Shown: positions 34,569 through 44,000, numbered from the stretch's first letter. The stretch is 64,000 bases of DNA from Pontibacillus salicampi (GCF_042434395.1 NZ_JBHLTP010000003.1:940777-1004776), one strand, 5' to 3'. The notes: generated from the letters alone by a model not told the origin. Numbers and translations: made by a program.

Positions 34569-35525
34569 ATGGAATGGGACAAGCACTTTGGATATTCCAG
34601 AATGCTCAAAGAACACAAACTGACACTAGGGATTAATCTCCCAATAGAAAATCATGGCAAACAAAAGCCAACTATGAACAATCAAATAGAAAGAGTGAAA
34701 CGAGCAGAACAGCTTGGATTTACCGCCGTTTGGTTTCAGGATGTGCTATTAGAGGATCCTACTTTTGAGGACCCTGCTACAGGACAAGTATATGATAGCC
34801 TCTTATATTTAACCTATATAGGTGCACATACGGAGAAAATTAATTTAGGGACTGCTGCAATTGTACTGTCTTTAAGGCATCCTTTACGATTGGCTAAAGA
34901 AGCCGCTACAATCGAGAATCTCTTTCCAGAGCGTCTTATGCTAGGAGTATCATCAGGAGACAGGAGAAGAGATTTTGAAGGATTAAATGTGGATATAATG
35001 AAACGAGGTGAGCTTTTTAGAGAATCATGGAGCTATTTCCAAGATGCTCTACAGCTTGATTATGAGCCATACACCTCTGCTTTAGGAAAGCTAGATAATG
35101 TAACATTGGTTCCTAAACCGACAAAACCGCTGCCGACCTTTATAACGGGATATGCCCAGCAAACTTTAGACTGGGTGGCTGAGCATGGCGACGGCTGGAT
35201 GTTTTACCCCCAATCCTTAGATAAGCAACAAACGCTTATGGAACAGTATAGATCAAAAGCATCCTCATATGATTCCCGATTCAAGCCATTTTTTCAGCCT
35301 ATAGTTATGGATCTTGCTGATGATCCCGACCATCCAAAAGAAAAAATTAAACTAGGCTATAAGCTTGGAAGAAATGCACTAATGGAGTGGCTGAAAGAAC
35401 ACGAGAAAGCTGGCGTCAACCATTGTATGATTTCATTACAAAATAGCAGCCGTCCTGTGGAAGAGGTGATGGAAGAGTTTGGAGAATATATCCTGCCACA
35501 TTTCCCGCCACACCATCACATTTAA
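34569..35525 (+). CDS. LLM class flavin-dependent oxidoreductase
   Basis: A 318-residue luciferase-like monooxygenase: TIM barrel with KLTLGINLPIE at the N-terminus, AVWFQDVLLEDP, NLGTAAIVLSLRHPLRLAKEA and SSGDRRRDFEG. It uses reduced FMN; the substrate is unknown. The ATG at 34569 lies seven bases after AAGGAGGA. An upstream in-frame ATG at 34485 would add 28 residues but has no ribosome site, and the family normally begins near the chosen start. Confidence 0.85.
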   Translation: MEWDKHFGYSRMLKEHKLTLGINLPIENHGKQKPTMNNQIERVKRAEQLGFTAVWFQDVLLEDPTFEDPATGQVYDSLLYLTYIGAHTEKINLGTAAIVLSLRHPLRLAKEAATIENLFPERLMLGVSSGDRRRDFEGLNVDIMKRGELFRESWSYFQDALQLDYEPYTSALGKLDNVTLVPKPTKPLPTFITGYAQQTLDWVAEHGDGWMFYPQSLDKQQTLMEQYRSKASSYDSRFKPFFQPIVMDLADDPDHPKEKIKLGYKLGRNALMEWLKEHEKAGVNHCMISLQNSSRPVEEVMEEFGEYILPHFPPHHHI

Positions 35526-35551
35526 AGGATACGCGTGAAGCAGAATATATA

Positions 35552-35583
35552 AAAGACCAGGGAGACTAAACCTGGTCTTCTCT
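35552..35583. terminator. Convergent hairpin terminator
   Basis: AAGACCAGG and CCTGGTCTT form the stem, with A and T residues at both ends. It separates the monooxygenase from the convergent protease gene. Confidence 0.82.
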
Positions 35584-35588
35584 GTTAG

Positions 35589-36596
35589 CTATTTGTTTTG
35601 ATGTGTCTTTTCCTCCTTCATTGCAGGATTCCACGTTTTGGTAAAGGGGGTTAATAAGCCTTCCAATTTCTGAACGAGTGTCAAATGGAGTAATCCATTA
35701 CCCTCAGCCTTTTTGGAATTTCCAAGTGGAACGGTGCGCCGAATTAATTGAGCATAAATCTCACATTCCGTTAGCTTACGTTCAAACTGTTCGGTGGTGA
35801 CATTTTTTAATAATGCGATAGCTCCAGAGATATGCGGAGTTGCCATGGAGGTGCCGGAGAGTTTGGCGTATCGACCTTCCGTATAGGTGGAAAGTATTTC
35901 TACTCCAGGGGCTACTAAATCTATTTCATCGTTAGTGTTCGTAAAGGAAGCAAGCTCTCGTTTAAAATTAATGGCACCAACCTGTATGACTTCATTATAT
36001 GCACCTGGATAGGCATATTCATTAGTATCATCTCTACCATCTCCGCTATTACCGGCAGCACAAACAATGGAGATCCCCTTTTGAACGGCATGTATAATAG
36101 CTTCTTTAAGCTCTGGTACATCAGTTGGTCCGCCAAGAGACATGGATATTACTTCAACTCGTTCTCCTTGTGGTCCTCTCCAATTAGTAGCATATTCAAT
36201 AGCATCTACAATCCATTCCATTTTCCCTTGGCCAGAGCCGGTTAACACTTTAGCTATAAGTAAATCACTCTCTGGTGCAACCCCTGTCACTCCACTGTTG
36301 GATTGAGTAGCTGCTATTGTTCCCGCAACATGGGTACCATGACCATTATTGTCTGTGTACTGATAAATATCCTGATTAAAGTCAGTTGTAAAATTGCGAC
36401 CCTCGATAATTCTATCCTTCAAATCAGGGTGAGTCACATCACACCCTGTGTCAAGAATGGCAACTACATTACCTGCACCCTTTTGGGAGCTGTCCCATAG
36501 GCCCGGTGCATCTATCATCTGTACGCCTTCTGGAATAACTGAGGATGTATCTAGTATCTGTACGGTTTGATACGGTATTAAATGGACATCACTCAT
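35589..36596 (-). CDS. Intracellular subtilisin-like serine protease
   Basis: A 335-residue S8 peptidase with Asp49 (AILDTGCDVTHPDL), His86 (NGHGTHVAGT), oxyanion Asn183 and nucleophile Ser250 (SGTSMATPH). There is no signal peptide. The N-terminal HLIPYQT matches the LIPY motif of the short prosequence that keeps intracellular subtilisins (ISP/IspA) inactive until cut. It therefore acts on cytoplasmic proteins, probably late in growth. It runs somewhat beyond the catalytic domain at the C-terminus. Confidence 0.92.
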   Translation of the reverse strand: MSDVHLIPYQTVQILDTSSVIPEGVQMIDAPGLWDSSQKGAGNVVAILDTGCDVTHPDLKDRIIEGRNFTTDFNQDIYQYTDNNGHGTHVAGTIAATQSNSGVTGVAPESDLLIAKVLTGSGQGKMEWIVDAIEYATNWRGPQGERVEVISMSLGGPTDVPELKEAIIHAVQKGISIVCAAGNSGDGRDDTNEYAYPGAYNEVIQVGAINFKRELASFTNTNDEIDLVAPGVEILSTYTEGRYAKLSGTSMATPHISGAIALLKNVTTEQFERKLTECEIYAQLIRRTVPLGNSKKAEGNGLLHLTLVQKLEGLLTPFTKTWNPAMKEEKTHQNK

Positions 36597-36746
36597 ATAA
36601 TCCCTCCATTTATAATATAGCTTACTTGTATCATATCGAATGAAGGGAAGGAATGGAAATAATAAGTTAGAAAATTTTGAAAATAAATCCGATTTCCTAC
36701 CTCCTCATGGACTATCTCTGCACAATATAGGGCAATCGACATAAGT

Positions 36747-36775
36747 AAATCCCTGCTACTACTAGCAAGGATTTC
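36747..36775 (-). terminator. Weak hairpin after yfkAB
   Basis: AAATCCCTGCTA and TAGCAAGGATTT form a stem with one mismatch. The T content after it on the minus strand is low. Confidence 0.5.
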
Positions 36776-36781
36776 TTTTGC

Positions 36782-37906
36782 TTATCTTGAAATGTTAGCA
36801 CTTCTAGATTGAAAATCAACATTTTGATAATACGTATTTTTAACAAGTACATTCGGTCCAAGACATTTTGCCATAGGGCAATGACAATGCAGGGATGCTG
36901 CCATCTGTGATTGCTGGTATCGTTCAAACGCTTTAGGGAGGGACGTGTTTTGCACGTTACCCAGATGTGGTTCATCACCGAAGTCTGTAACGATTATTTC
37001 CCCACTAAAGATATTTACATTCAAACGCGATCTTCCATCTGGATCGTTTCGGACAGTAACGTTTGGCTCCTCGTAAAGCCTCTTTTGTAAATCCAATGCC
37101 TGTTGATCGGAGCTGCAGGGATAAAACGGCAAGGTGCCAAAAAGCATCCACATATTTTCATTTCGATGGTTAAGAAGTCGATGAATAGCTTCTTGCATTT
37201 CCTCTAATGACAAAATGTCTAAATCACTTGCGAAGTCGGCAGGGTACATAGGATGTACTTCATGTCTGGCGCAACCCATTTCCACAATATGGTCATGAAT
37301 CGATTCAAGATAGGGAAGGGTTTTTCTATTTAACATCGTTTCTGCTGATACCATGACACCTTCTGCAGAGAGCTTCTGGGCATTTTCCACCATACGATGG
37401 AAATACTGCTCTCTTACTTGCTCTGGTGGCTTTTTGTCCATTTTTTCAAAGCCAGTATGCACAAATTCTTCGATCGTTCCCCAGTTATGGGAGATATGTA
37501 ACACATCTAAGTAGGGGATAATATCTTCATACCGTTCGTAAGGAAGGGTAAGGTTAGAATTTATTTGAGTTCTAGCTCCGCGTTCATGTGCGTATTTCAG
37601 TAACGGAACAACATACTGCTGGACAGATTTTTTGGATAATACAGGTTCTCCGCCTGTGATACTAAGAGCTCTAAGAGTTGGTATTTCATCCAGACGTTTT
37701 TTTAATAATTCAAAGGGCAATGCATCTGGATCCTTTTGACGCAGCGTATATCCTACAGCACAATGCTCACATCTCATATTACATAAATGGGTAGTAGTAA
37801 ATTCAATATTGGATAAGGTCAGGCTGCCATGTTCTTCTATATCCAAGTATGCCTCCCAAGGATCATTAGAAGGATTTAGCGGTTGAAGCTTCATGTTCTG
37901 TGTCAT
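36782..37906 (-). CDS. yfkAB: Radical SAM protein YfkAB
   Basis: A 374-residue radical SAM enzyme. The cluster motif CNMRCEHC binds the 4Fe-4S cluster, the SAM-site stretch is ITGGEPVLS, and a C-terminal CHCPMAKC motif may bind a second cluster, as in the CxCxxxxC radical SAM family. Its substrate is unknown. The start at 37906 follows AAAGGGAG by six bases; an upstream in-frame ATG at 37942 has no such site. Confidence 0.92.
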   Translation of the reverse strand: MTQNMKLQPLNPSNDPWEAYLDIEEHGSLTLSNIEFTTTHLCNMRCEHCAVGYTLRQKDPDALPFELLKKRLDEIPTLRALSITGGEPVLSKKSVQQYVVPLLKYAHERGARTQINSNLTLPYERYEDIIPYLDVLHISHNWGTIEEFVHTGFEKMDKKPPEQVREQYFHRMVENAQKLSAEGVMVSAETMLNRKTLPYLESIHDHIVEMGCARHEVHPMYPADFASDLDILSLEEMQEAIHRLLNHRNENMWMLFGTLPFYPCSSDQQALDLQKRLYEEPNVTVRNDPDGRSRLNVNIFSGEIIVTDFGDEPHLGNVQNTSLPKAFERYQQSQMAASLHCHCPMAKCLGPNVLVKNTYYQNVDFQSRSANISR

Positions 37907-38133
37907 ATGAAACTCCCTTTCTAATAAATTTCGTTTACACAACAGCTTCCATTCTATCAGATATTATATGAAAACAGAACCAGAATAGAAGAAGGAATGA
38001 CTTTTACATAGCCCCTTTACCTTTTGGTTGTAAATGTTTGTGGTCCTACTTTCTCCAACAGTATTTCCTCTTCCTTTAAGGAAACTATACCATAACGATA
38101 AAGTAGGTATATGTTTTCATCTAGAAAGAAAGA

Positions 38134-38178
38134 TAAAAAAAGAAGGCTCTCCCTCTTCATAAAAAGGAAAGCCTTCTC
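38134..38178 (-). terminator. Terminator of the superoxide dismutase gene
   Basis: On the minus strand AGAAGGCT (38170-38177) pairs with AGCCTTCT (38141-38148) around a 21-base loop, followed by a run of seven T. Confidence 0.7.
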
Positions 38179-38179
38179 T

Positions 38180-38758
38180 TTAAGAACTTATGCTGCCACA
38201 AGCCATTCTAGCTCCAGCATTTCCAGATGGCTGTGTAGTATAGTCATCCGGTTGTTCGTGAATGATTAAAGCGGATCCATCTTCATCCAGGAGAGTATTC
38301 TTCTTTCCTGGTAATAATGACACATGCTTAGCAATAATAGTTTCGTTCGTCATTTTCTCTTCATTGCTTCTTATGTTTGGTAAATCTCCTGCATGAGACT
38401 GGTGGTCATCCTGATGACCGTGCTGCTGGTTCATTGGGTTAAAATGATCTCCTGCAGATGTAAAGTCAGGTCCTTCGCATTTTCCTATTTCATGAAAGTG
38501 GAAGCCATGCTCCCCTGTAGGAAGGGAAGAAGAGGTTACGTTGATGTGGACCCCATCCTGCTTTTGAGTGAGGTTTGCCATAGCCATTTGCTTTCCTTTT
38601 GAATCCTGTAGCGGAATCGTTATCGTAATAGATGTAGCTACTTCTTCACTTTCCACCCTTTGATTATCTGAAGTCTTGTGGTTATCATCTTGATTTGTGC
38701 AAGATACAAGAGAGAAAGTACTGAGGATGAGTAAACTTAAGACGAATCGGATGTTCAT
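38180..38758 (-). CDS. Superoxide dismutase family lipoprotein (SodC/YojM-like)
   Basis: A 192-residue protein with a lipoprotein signal (lipobox LVSC, Cys20) and a Cu/Zn-SOD fold: GEHGFHFHEIGKC, HFNP with the His-rich HGHQDDHQSHAGDLPNI, and NAGARMACGSI. The His and Asp metal ligands appear present, although the B. subtilis relative YojM lacks one copper ligand and has little activity. The ATG at 38758 is nine bases from AAAGGA. Confidence 0.87.
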   Translation of the reverse strand: MNIRFVLSLLILSTFSLVSCTNQDDNHKTSDNQRVESEEVATSITITIPLQDSKGKQMAMANLTQKQDGVHINVTSSSLPTGEHGFHFHEIGKCEGPDFTSAGDHFNPMNQQHGHQDDHQSHAGDLPNIRSNEEKMTNETIIAKHVSLLPGKKNTLLDEDGSALIIHEQPDDYTTQPSGNAGARMACGSISS

Positions 38759-38910
38759 ACACACATTCCTTTCATTCCTATTGTAGTATCACTATCTCCT
38801 AAAAAGAGAAGAAATAGACGAAGGAATGATAAAAATATCCTTAATAGTAATTACATGACCAGTCAAAATCAATAAAACAGGTCATTAGGAATGATAGCCT
38901 GTATTAATCG

Positions 38911-39336
38911 TTAAACATTAGTGTGTTTATTTACATCTCTATTCTGTTGTGTGGTTATTGCCATTAATCTGCTCCCTGATAAGGTTAATACAATCGATAA
39001 TGCAAGAAGACTTACATCAAACTCCCAACCTGCCATCTCGCCATTCCCAAAAAAACCCACCATCGGAATTTTTACTGTTACCATTGCTCCAATCATAATA
39101 AGACCAAGTAAGGCAGAGGAGAGTTTAACGAAAAGACCAAGAATTAATGATAAACCAGCTACTGTCTCCACAATTGCTACTACAATGGCAAGAGCTCCTG
39201 GTAAGCCCATCATATCCTGAAACATCCCAGTCACCATATCCAGGTTCATCCATTTTTGAATCCCGTGAATAAGCATAATAGATCCAAGTACAAGACGAGC
39301 AATGAACAAACCAAATTCCACTTGTTTTTCATTCAT
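38911..39336 (-). CDS. DoxX family protein
   Basis: A 141-residue protein with four helices and the DoxX motif RLVLGSIMLIHGIQKW. Relatives in Bacillus (MhqP, CatD) are induced by quinones. A TATCTCGA half-site resembling the MhqR operator lies at 39493-39500 upstream, but no full operator is seen. It is a single gene behind AAGGGAG. Confidence 0.85.
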   Translation of the reverse strand: MNEKQVEFGLFIARLVLGSIMLIHGIQKWMNLDMVTGMFQDMMGLPGALAIVVAIVETVAGLSLILGLFVKLSSALLGLIMIGAMVTVKIPMVGFFGNGEMAGWEFDVSLLALSIVLTLSGSRLMAITTQQNRDVNKHTNV

Positions 39337-39669
39337 GCTAACATCTCCCTTTTAATTTAATTTGCTCTGTTAATCGTTCACCAATAACTGCTACATCCTT
39401 AACAACGATGCACCCCCCACGTCTTGGGCCCCACAGGAAAGCGCGCTATTCCGATTATTCAACTCTCCTTTCTCTCTTCATAGATAAACAAATATCTCGA
39501 AGCTAAGTCTTCCATATAGATCAACTATACTGGAATTGCTCTTTGACAGAGCCTGAAATGAATTAGTACACATACATTATAGTAAAGTTTCTCCCGAAAA
39601 GATGTGATGCTCCTTACAATATTTCTGAAAATTCAGCGAAACAAACCATAACGTGTAGGAAAGGTAGGT
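39337..39669. promoter_or_regulatory. Divergent promoter region, DoxX / SDR
   Basis: No gene is supported in these 333 bases. An AGATA-N6-TATCT repeat (39482-39497) and a TTGACA (about 39542) are visible, so divergent promoters are expected here. I cannot name a regulator. Confidence 0.35.
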
Positions 39670-40458
39670 ATGGGGTATATAACGAAGGTAGTATTTCGAA
39701 TAGGAGGAATTAATATCAGTTCATTACAAGGAAAGACAGCCATTATTACTGGAGCAAGCAGTGGGATTGGAGAATCCATAGCTCAACATTTTGCAATGGA
39801 AGGTGCAAATGTTGTGTTAGCTGCACGTCGTAAAGACAGACTCGAATCACTTGCACAGCGTATCGAAAGTGAACATCAGGTCAGCGCTAAAATAGTGGTA
39901 GCAGACGTAACTAAACAGAGTGATATGGAGAATCTTGTAGAAGAGACGAAAAAAGATTTCTCTTCGGTGGATATTTTCATTAACAATGCTGGTGTAATGC
40001 TCTTATCCTTCTTAAAGAATGATAAGGTGGAGCAGTGGGAACAAATGGTTGATGTTAATATAAAAGGGGTTCTATTCGGTATCCACGCTGCATTGCCAGC
40101 CATGCTGGAGCAAGAAGCTGGACATATTGTGAATGTGTCCTCAGTTGCAGGTCATGAAGTCTTCCCATCCAGTACTGTGTATAGCGCAACCAAGTATGCT
40201 GTGAAGGCTCTTTCTATGGGAATGGAAAAAGAATTGTCCCGTACCGGTGTAAGAGTCACGAATGTATCCCCAGGAGCTGTATCTACTGAATTGCCAGAAC
40301 ATATTACAGATGAAGAAGTTCTATCTATGTTCGAAGATCGGAAAGGGAGAAGAACATTAGAGTCAGAAGATATTGCTCGATCCGTTGTGTATGCTGTAAC
40401 CCAGCCGTCCTACGTGAATGTAAACGAGGTAATTGTACGACCTATGCAAGATAAGTAA
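39670..40458 (+). CDS. SDR family NADP-dependent oxidoreductase
   Basis: A 262-residue (or 247-residue) classical short-chain dehydrogenase. GASSGIGESIA is the cofactor loop, AARRKDR suggests NADP, NNAGVMLLS follows, then Ser in NVSSVAGHE and YSATKYAVK with the catalytic Tyr and Lys. The start is uncertain. The ATG at 39670 has only a weak ribosome site, while AGGAGG lies seven bases before an ATC at 39715, exactly where the fold usually begins. The substrate is unknown. Confidence 0.85.
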   Translation: MGYITKVVFRIGGINISSLQGKTAIITGASSGIGESIAQHFAMEGANVVLAARRKDRLESLAQRIESEHQVSAKIVVADVTKQSDMENLVEETKKDFSSVDIFINNAGVMLLSFLKNDKVEQWEQMVDVNIKGVLFGIHAALPAMLEQEAGHIVNVSSVAGHEVFPSSTVYSATKYAVKALSMGMEKELSRTGVRVTNVSPGAVSTELPEHITDEEVLSMFEDRKGRRTLESEDIARSVVYAVTQPSYVNVNEVIVRPMQDK

Positions 40459-40469
40459 TAGTCATACTG

Positions 40470-40500
40470 AAAGGTCAAGGAGTGATCCTTGACCTTTCCT
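40470..40500 (+). terminator. Hairpin terminator
   Basis: AAAGGTCAAGG pairs with CCTTGACCTTT around a short loop. It lies between the convergent dehydrogenase and acylphosphatase genes. Confidence 0.8.
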
Positions 40501-40540
40501 AGTTATAAAATAAGAGTTGATATTGGCAATATAGCAGCTG

Positions 40541-40813
40541 TTATTTTACTGTAAAGGATGTGTACCCTTCCACATTAGAGGATTCATCCATGTCTATGTC
40601 ATCAACCTTTGCGTACGGGCTTGGTCCTTGATGTAAAGCATTAATAAATGACTCTACATCCTTATCTTCGCCTTCTGCTTCCACTTCTACAGATCCATCC
40701 ATCTTATTTCGAACCCAGCCAGAAACATTGTGCTCTAATGCCTTTTGCTGTGTTGAAAAGCGAAAGCCTACTCCTTGTACTTTTCCTGTCACAATCATAT
40801 GAACATGTCTCAT
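40541..40813 (-). CDS. acyP: Acylphosphatase
   Basis: A 90-residue enzyme that hydrolyses acyl phosphates. The phosphate-binding loop GKVQGVGFRF contains Arg18, and Asn36 in GWVRNKMDGSVE is the catalytic asparagine. The ATG at 40813 is eight bases from GGAG. It lies downstream of the SplA-like gene on the same strand. Confidence 0.95.
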   Translation of the reverse strand: MRHVHMIVTGKVQGVGFRFSTQQKALEHNVSGWVRNKMDGSVEVEAEGEDKDVESFINALHQGPSPYAKVDDIDMDESSNVEGYTSFTVK

Positions 40814-40891
40814 TATCATCACTCCTGTTAAGTTTGCAAGGTAATCCTACGGTACAATAACCGGATATAGGAGTAATGAAACAACATATTC

Positions 40892-41149
40892 TTATTCCTC
40901 ATAGGGCTGATCAGGGTATAATTCTTTAAATGCTTCAGCTGCTGCTTCCTCTGAGGAGAAGAGTGCATCATTTTCTTCTATTAAATGAAACGCTTCATGT
41001 AAGAACAATGCTACTCCATCTGGATTATGAGGATGTTGAACTATTTCCGCTTGTTTTATGTTGGCTACAGTAGGCGTGTGGGGATTGTGATATATAACAT
41101 ACACATCATCTCCAGCCTTCACTTCTTTTGGATCAATCATTTCATCCAT
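40892..41149 (-). CDS. splA: SplA family transcriptional regulator
   Basis: An 85-residue protein. The pattern AGDDVYVIYHNPHTPTVANI followed by ALFLHEAFHLIEENDALFSSEEAA matches SplA, which lowers expression of the spore photoproduct lyase gene splB in B. subtilis. In the usual arrangement splB directly follows; here the next gene is acyP and no lyase is in the window. The ATG at 41149 follows GGTGGAG. Confidence 0.8.
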   Translation of the reverse strand: MDEMIDPKEVKAGDDVYVIYHNPHTPTVANIKQAEIVQHPHNPDGVALFLHEAFHLIEENDALFSSEEAAAEAFKELYPDQPYEE

Positions 41150-41337
41150 AGTAATCTCCACCTTTGCATAACATTTGCTATTAGTATATGTGAGGAAGGA
41201 AGAGCTAAACGCCTTAACTTGTACCAATAATTGCTAGCTGCATAAGTGGGTGAAGCGGGATACTTTGGATATAATACCGATGGGAGGTAAAGATATTTAG
41301 TTTACATAATATAAATATCGGAAATTGAGGTGTTTTC

Positions 41338-42150
41338 ATGCAATCCATGCACGTTCAAATGAGAGATGGGTTTTGTGTACCTATATTCCTATATCGTTGT
41401 CCCAATCCTTCTGCTTCTACCTTACTCCTGCTTCATGGTATTACAGCAGAGCAGCGGCACTTACAAAAACTTGCTACACAATTACAGACAGAGATGAATG
41501 TGGTCGTTCCGATTTTACGGGGATATGAGGAGGGGGAAAGGCGAGGGGACATTGCTTACAACGGTCAATATGACGATGATCTGCTCGACCTTCAGGACTT
41601 TCTAGACAAACAGCTTGAAACTAAATATTTATATTGGGCAGGGCATTCTATGGGTTGTGCAAATGTTTTACGTATGATTCTCAATAAAACTATCGACGGG
41701 GATGGAGTAGTGTTTATTTCACCCTTTTTCCATCCGGCGCTACCATTGTACCGAATAGGACGGAAAACTGCTGGGGAAGAGAACAAGCTATATAGAGTGA
41801 ACGTGTTGAAATTGATTTGGTTGACGTTATGTAGCAAAGCCGGTATCAGAACATGGGAGCATAGCAAAGTATTAAAGGTACCAGATGAATTTTCCGCTAA
41901 GACAATAGAATTAAGCTATCGACTATTTACTTCTCGCTTCTCGAAGCAACTAAAGCATACTAGTATTGATATTCCCATCCTTTCGGTGATTGGCAGCAAT
42001 GATGAAGTAACCCATCCAGAGAGGCTGACAAAATGGTGGGGGAAATTTGCAGCTCAAACATGCGAAATCATTCCAGAAGAAGATCACAATACGATACTTT
42101 TTAGCCCACATACAGTGGAAAGGATTAGGAAATGGGTTCAACGAAACTAA
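41338..42150 (+). CDS. Alpha/beta hydrolase
   Basis: A 270-residue serine hydrolase of the monoglyceride-lipase/S33 type. LLLHGITAEQRH is the oxyanion segment, GHSMGCAN holds the nucleophile, and Asp and His lie in SNDEVTHPE and EEDHNTILF. The substrate is unknown. The ribosome site before the ATG is weak (GAGGTG). No terminator is obvious after it. Confidence 0.82.
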   Translation: MQSMHVQMRDGFCVPIFLYRCPNPSASTLLLLHGITAEQRHLQKLATQLQTEMNVVVPILRGYEEGERRGDIAYNGQYDDDLLDLQDFLDKQLETKYLYWAGHSMGCANVLRMILNKTIDGDGVVFISPFFHPALPLYRIGRKTAGEENKLYRVNVLKLIWLTLCSKAGIRTWEHSKVLKVPDEFSAKTIELSYRLFTSRFSKQLKHTSIDIPILSVIGSNDEVTHPERLTKWWGKFAAQTCEIIPEEDHNTILFSPHTVERIRKWVQRN

Positions 42151-42283
42151 AACAACGCGCAATATATCTTAAAAATACTTAGTAGCAACTCCGAACAATA
42201 AATAATAAAAAAGTGATACACAGTATAATTAAAGGCTTCATTCAAGTCTAGCTTGTAACGATAAAAAGAAATATTTTTTGAAT

Positions 42284-42313
42284 CCGAGGAGTAATAATGA
42301 TATTACTCCTCGG
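42284..42313. other. Hairpin at the end of the 42303 gene
   Basis: CCGAGGAGTAATA and TATTACTCCTCGG form a 13-base-pair stem with a four-base loop, overlapping the stop codon of the minus-strand gene. No T run follows on either strand, so it is an atypical terminator or a 3' protective hairpin. Confidence 0.5.
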
Positions 42314-42692
42314 AAGATATTATGGAACTGAAGGCTACGGCATCTTCATAGTGTTCATGTCTAAAATCATCACTCGCTTTTGATTTGGAAACAACAGTAT
42401 GCTTTCTTCTATTTCTAATTTTCTCAATAGCGATGTAAAATGGATCAGCTCCAGGTCGTTCGAGGGTACCTGTTAATATTCTAAGTTGTTCTCTAGTAGA
42501 TTCCATTGTTTCAACATCGTGCCAGGTAATTTCACCATTATACATATCATCGTTGTATATATGGGCAAAGTGCATGGCTTCAAGTACAGCTTCAGCAGCA
42601 TCGGCATACACATTAGGGCTCCCAACAATTGTATTGATAACTCCATCACGAACAAGGGGGCGATACATTTGTGCATTATTATAGTTTTCCAT
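42303..42692 (-). CDS. Hypothetical protein, 129 residues
   Basis: Not recognised. The protein is soluble and acidic-to-neutral, with a His- and Tyr-containing helical middle (EAVLEAMHFAHIYNDDMYNG) and a basic patch (KIRNRRKHTVVSKSK). A good GGAGGAAATAG site precedes the ATG, and the translation keeps a normal protein composition, so the gene looks real. It is divergent from the HAD hydrolase, and nothing around it indicates a function. Confidence 0.6.
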   Translation of the reverse strand: MENYNNAQMYRPLVRDGVINTIVGSPNVYADAAEAVLEAMHFAHIYNDDMYNGEITWHDVETMESTREQLRILTGTLERPGADPFYIAIEKIRNRRKHTVVSKSKASDDFRHEHYEDAVAFSSIISSEE

Positions 42693-42860
42693 TCTATTTC
42701 CTCCATAATCATTTATGGTAGTATTTTTAATGATTACGTGGCGATTTATACATAATAAGATTATTGAAATAATGTAATTTCATTCTGTTCATTAATACAT
42801 TAACTTGCTAAAATGAAAACTATCTTAGTATTAATGCTGACGGAAGGGGATTGAATTATT

Positions 42861-43988
42861 ATGGAAAAGAAGACTATTCTTTTTGATGTGGATGGAGTAT
42901 TGCTCAGTGAGGAAAGGTATTTCGATGCATCTGCATTAACAGTTTGGGAGTTAATACATAGTTCACAATACATCGGATTAGACAAACATAAATTTACTAC
43001 TAATGTAACGGATCACCTAGTTTCCTCGATCAGGTCCTCCATATTTCAGAACGACAGCATCCTTTCCTTTATTAAATCGAGAGGGATCAACGCGAATTGG
43101 GATATGGTTTATTTAACTACATCTCACTTTATCCTTACTGTTTTAGAAAATATCAAACAAGTGGATCCTCCATTTGTCACTTCTTTCTTACAGGGGGATA
43201 TAGATAGAGGAGCGCTGCAAACACTTCAGCAGAAGGCATTACAAACGAATCAGAACATTTCAATCACTTCATTCATCAAGGACTTTGAGCAGGGAGATGC
43301 AATGAAAGGCGATATGTTAACCTACCTAAATACAATTGCATGGAACAAGCTTGGGGTCAAAACGAGCTGTTTTTCTCGAAACAGTAAACTTTGGAATATT
43401 TGCCAAGAGACGTTTCAAGAATGGTATGTAGGTGACGAGTTAATAGAGCAATCAATAGGGAGAAAGACAAAACAATCAGGTAAGCCTGGCTTTATTCAAC
43501 ATGAGATTCCATTAGCTGAAGTTCAATCACTAAAAAACCTATTCCAACGGTTCATTGATGAAGGTTGGATAGTGGGTATTGGAACAGGACGTCCTAGATT
43601 GGAAACAATTGAGCCGTTAAGGACGATAGGATTGCTAGAGTATATTGATCCACATCACATTGTTACAGCTAGTGAAGTATTAGAAGCCGAAGCAAGTTAC
43701 CCAGACCGTGCTCCACTGGCAAAGCCTCAGCCCTACACATATGTATTGAGTTGGCTGGGTGCGGAGGGAACCATGGACAAGGCAATAGAGCAAGCACTTC
43801 CTATGTCCGATAAACACATTGTTATAGTGGGAGATTCCCTAGCTGATGGACTTGCAGCTCAAACAATGGGTGTCACATTTGCGGCAGTATTAACAGGCCT
43901 ATCCGGACAAAAAGCAAGATCTGAATTTGAAAAGCTTCCTGCAGATTATATTTTTGATAATGTAGTAGATGTTGAAGCTATTTTATAA
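42861..43988 (+). CDS. HAD family hydrolase (large form)
   Basis: A 375-residue protein with HAD motif I DVDGVLLS at residues 9-16, a Thr motif near GIGTGRPRLET, and motif IV GDSLADGLAAQ near the C-terminus. The segment between motif I and the rest is about 170 residues longer than in small HADs, so it carries a big cap or extra domain. The substrate is unknown. It is followed by its own terminator and then the proline operon. Confidence 0.85.
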   Translation: MEKKTILFDVDGVLLSEERYFDASALTVWELIHSSQYIGLDKHKFTTNVTDHLVSSIRSSIFQNDSILSFIKSRGINANWDMVYLTTSHFILTVLENIKQVDPPFVTSFLQGDIDRGALQTLQQKALQTNQNISITSFIKDFEQGDAMKGDMLTYLNTIAWNKLGVKTSCFSRNSKLWNICQETFQEWYVGDELIEQSIGRKTKQSGKPGFIQHEIPLAEVQSLKNLFQRFIDEGWIVGIGTGRPRLETIEPLRTIGLLEYIDPHHIVTASEVLEAEASYPDRAPLAKPQPYTYVLSWLGAEGTMDKAIEQALPMSDKHIVIVGDSLADGLAAQTMGVTFAAVLTGLSGQKARSEFEKLPADYIFDNVVDVEAIL

Positions 43989-44000
43989 TGTCTAACAATA

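Noticed and set aside
38038..38150. Minus-strand frame of about 38 codons between the dismutase and yfkAB
   Set aside because: No start codon, and it begins within the dismutase terminator; most likely chance in AT-rich DNA.
39493..39500. MhqR half-site upstream of the DoxX gene
   Set aside because: Only the left half matches; the right half agrees at about two of nine positions.
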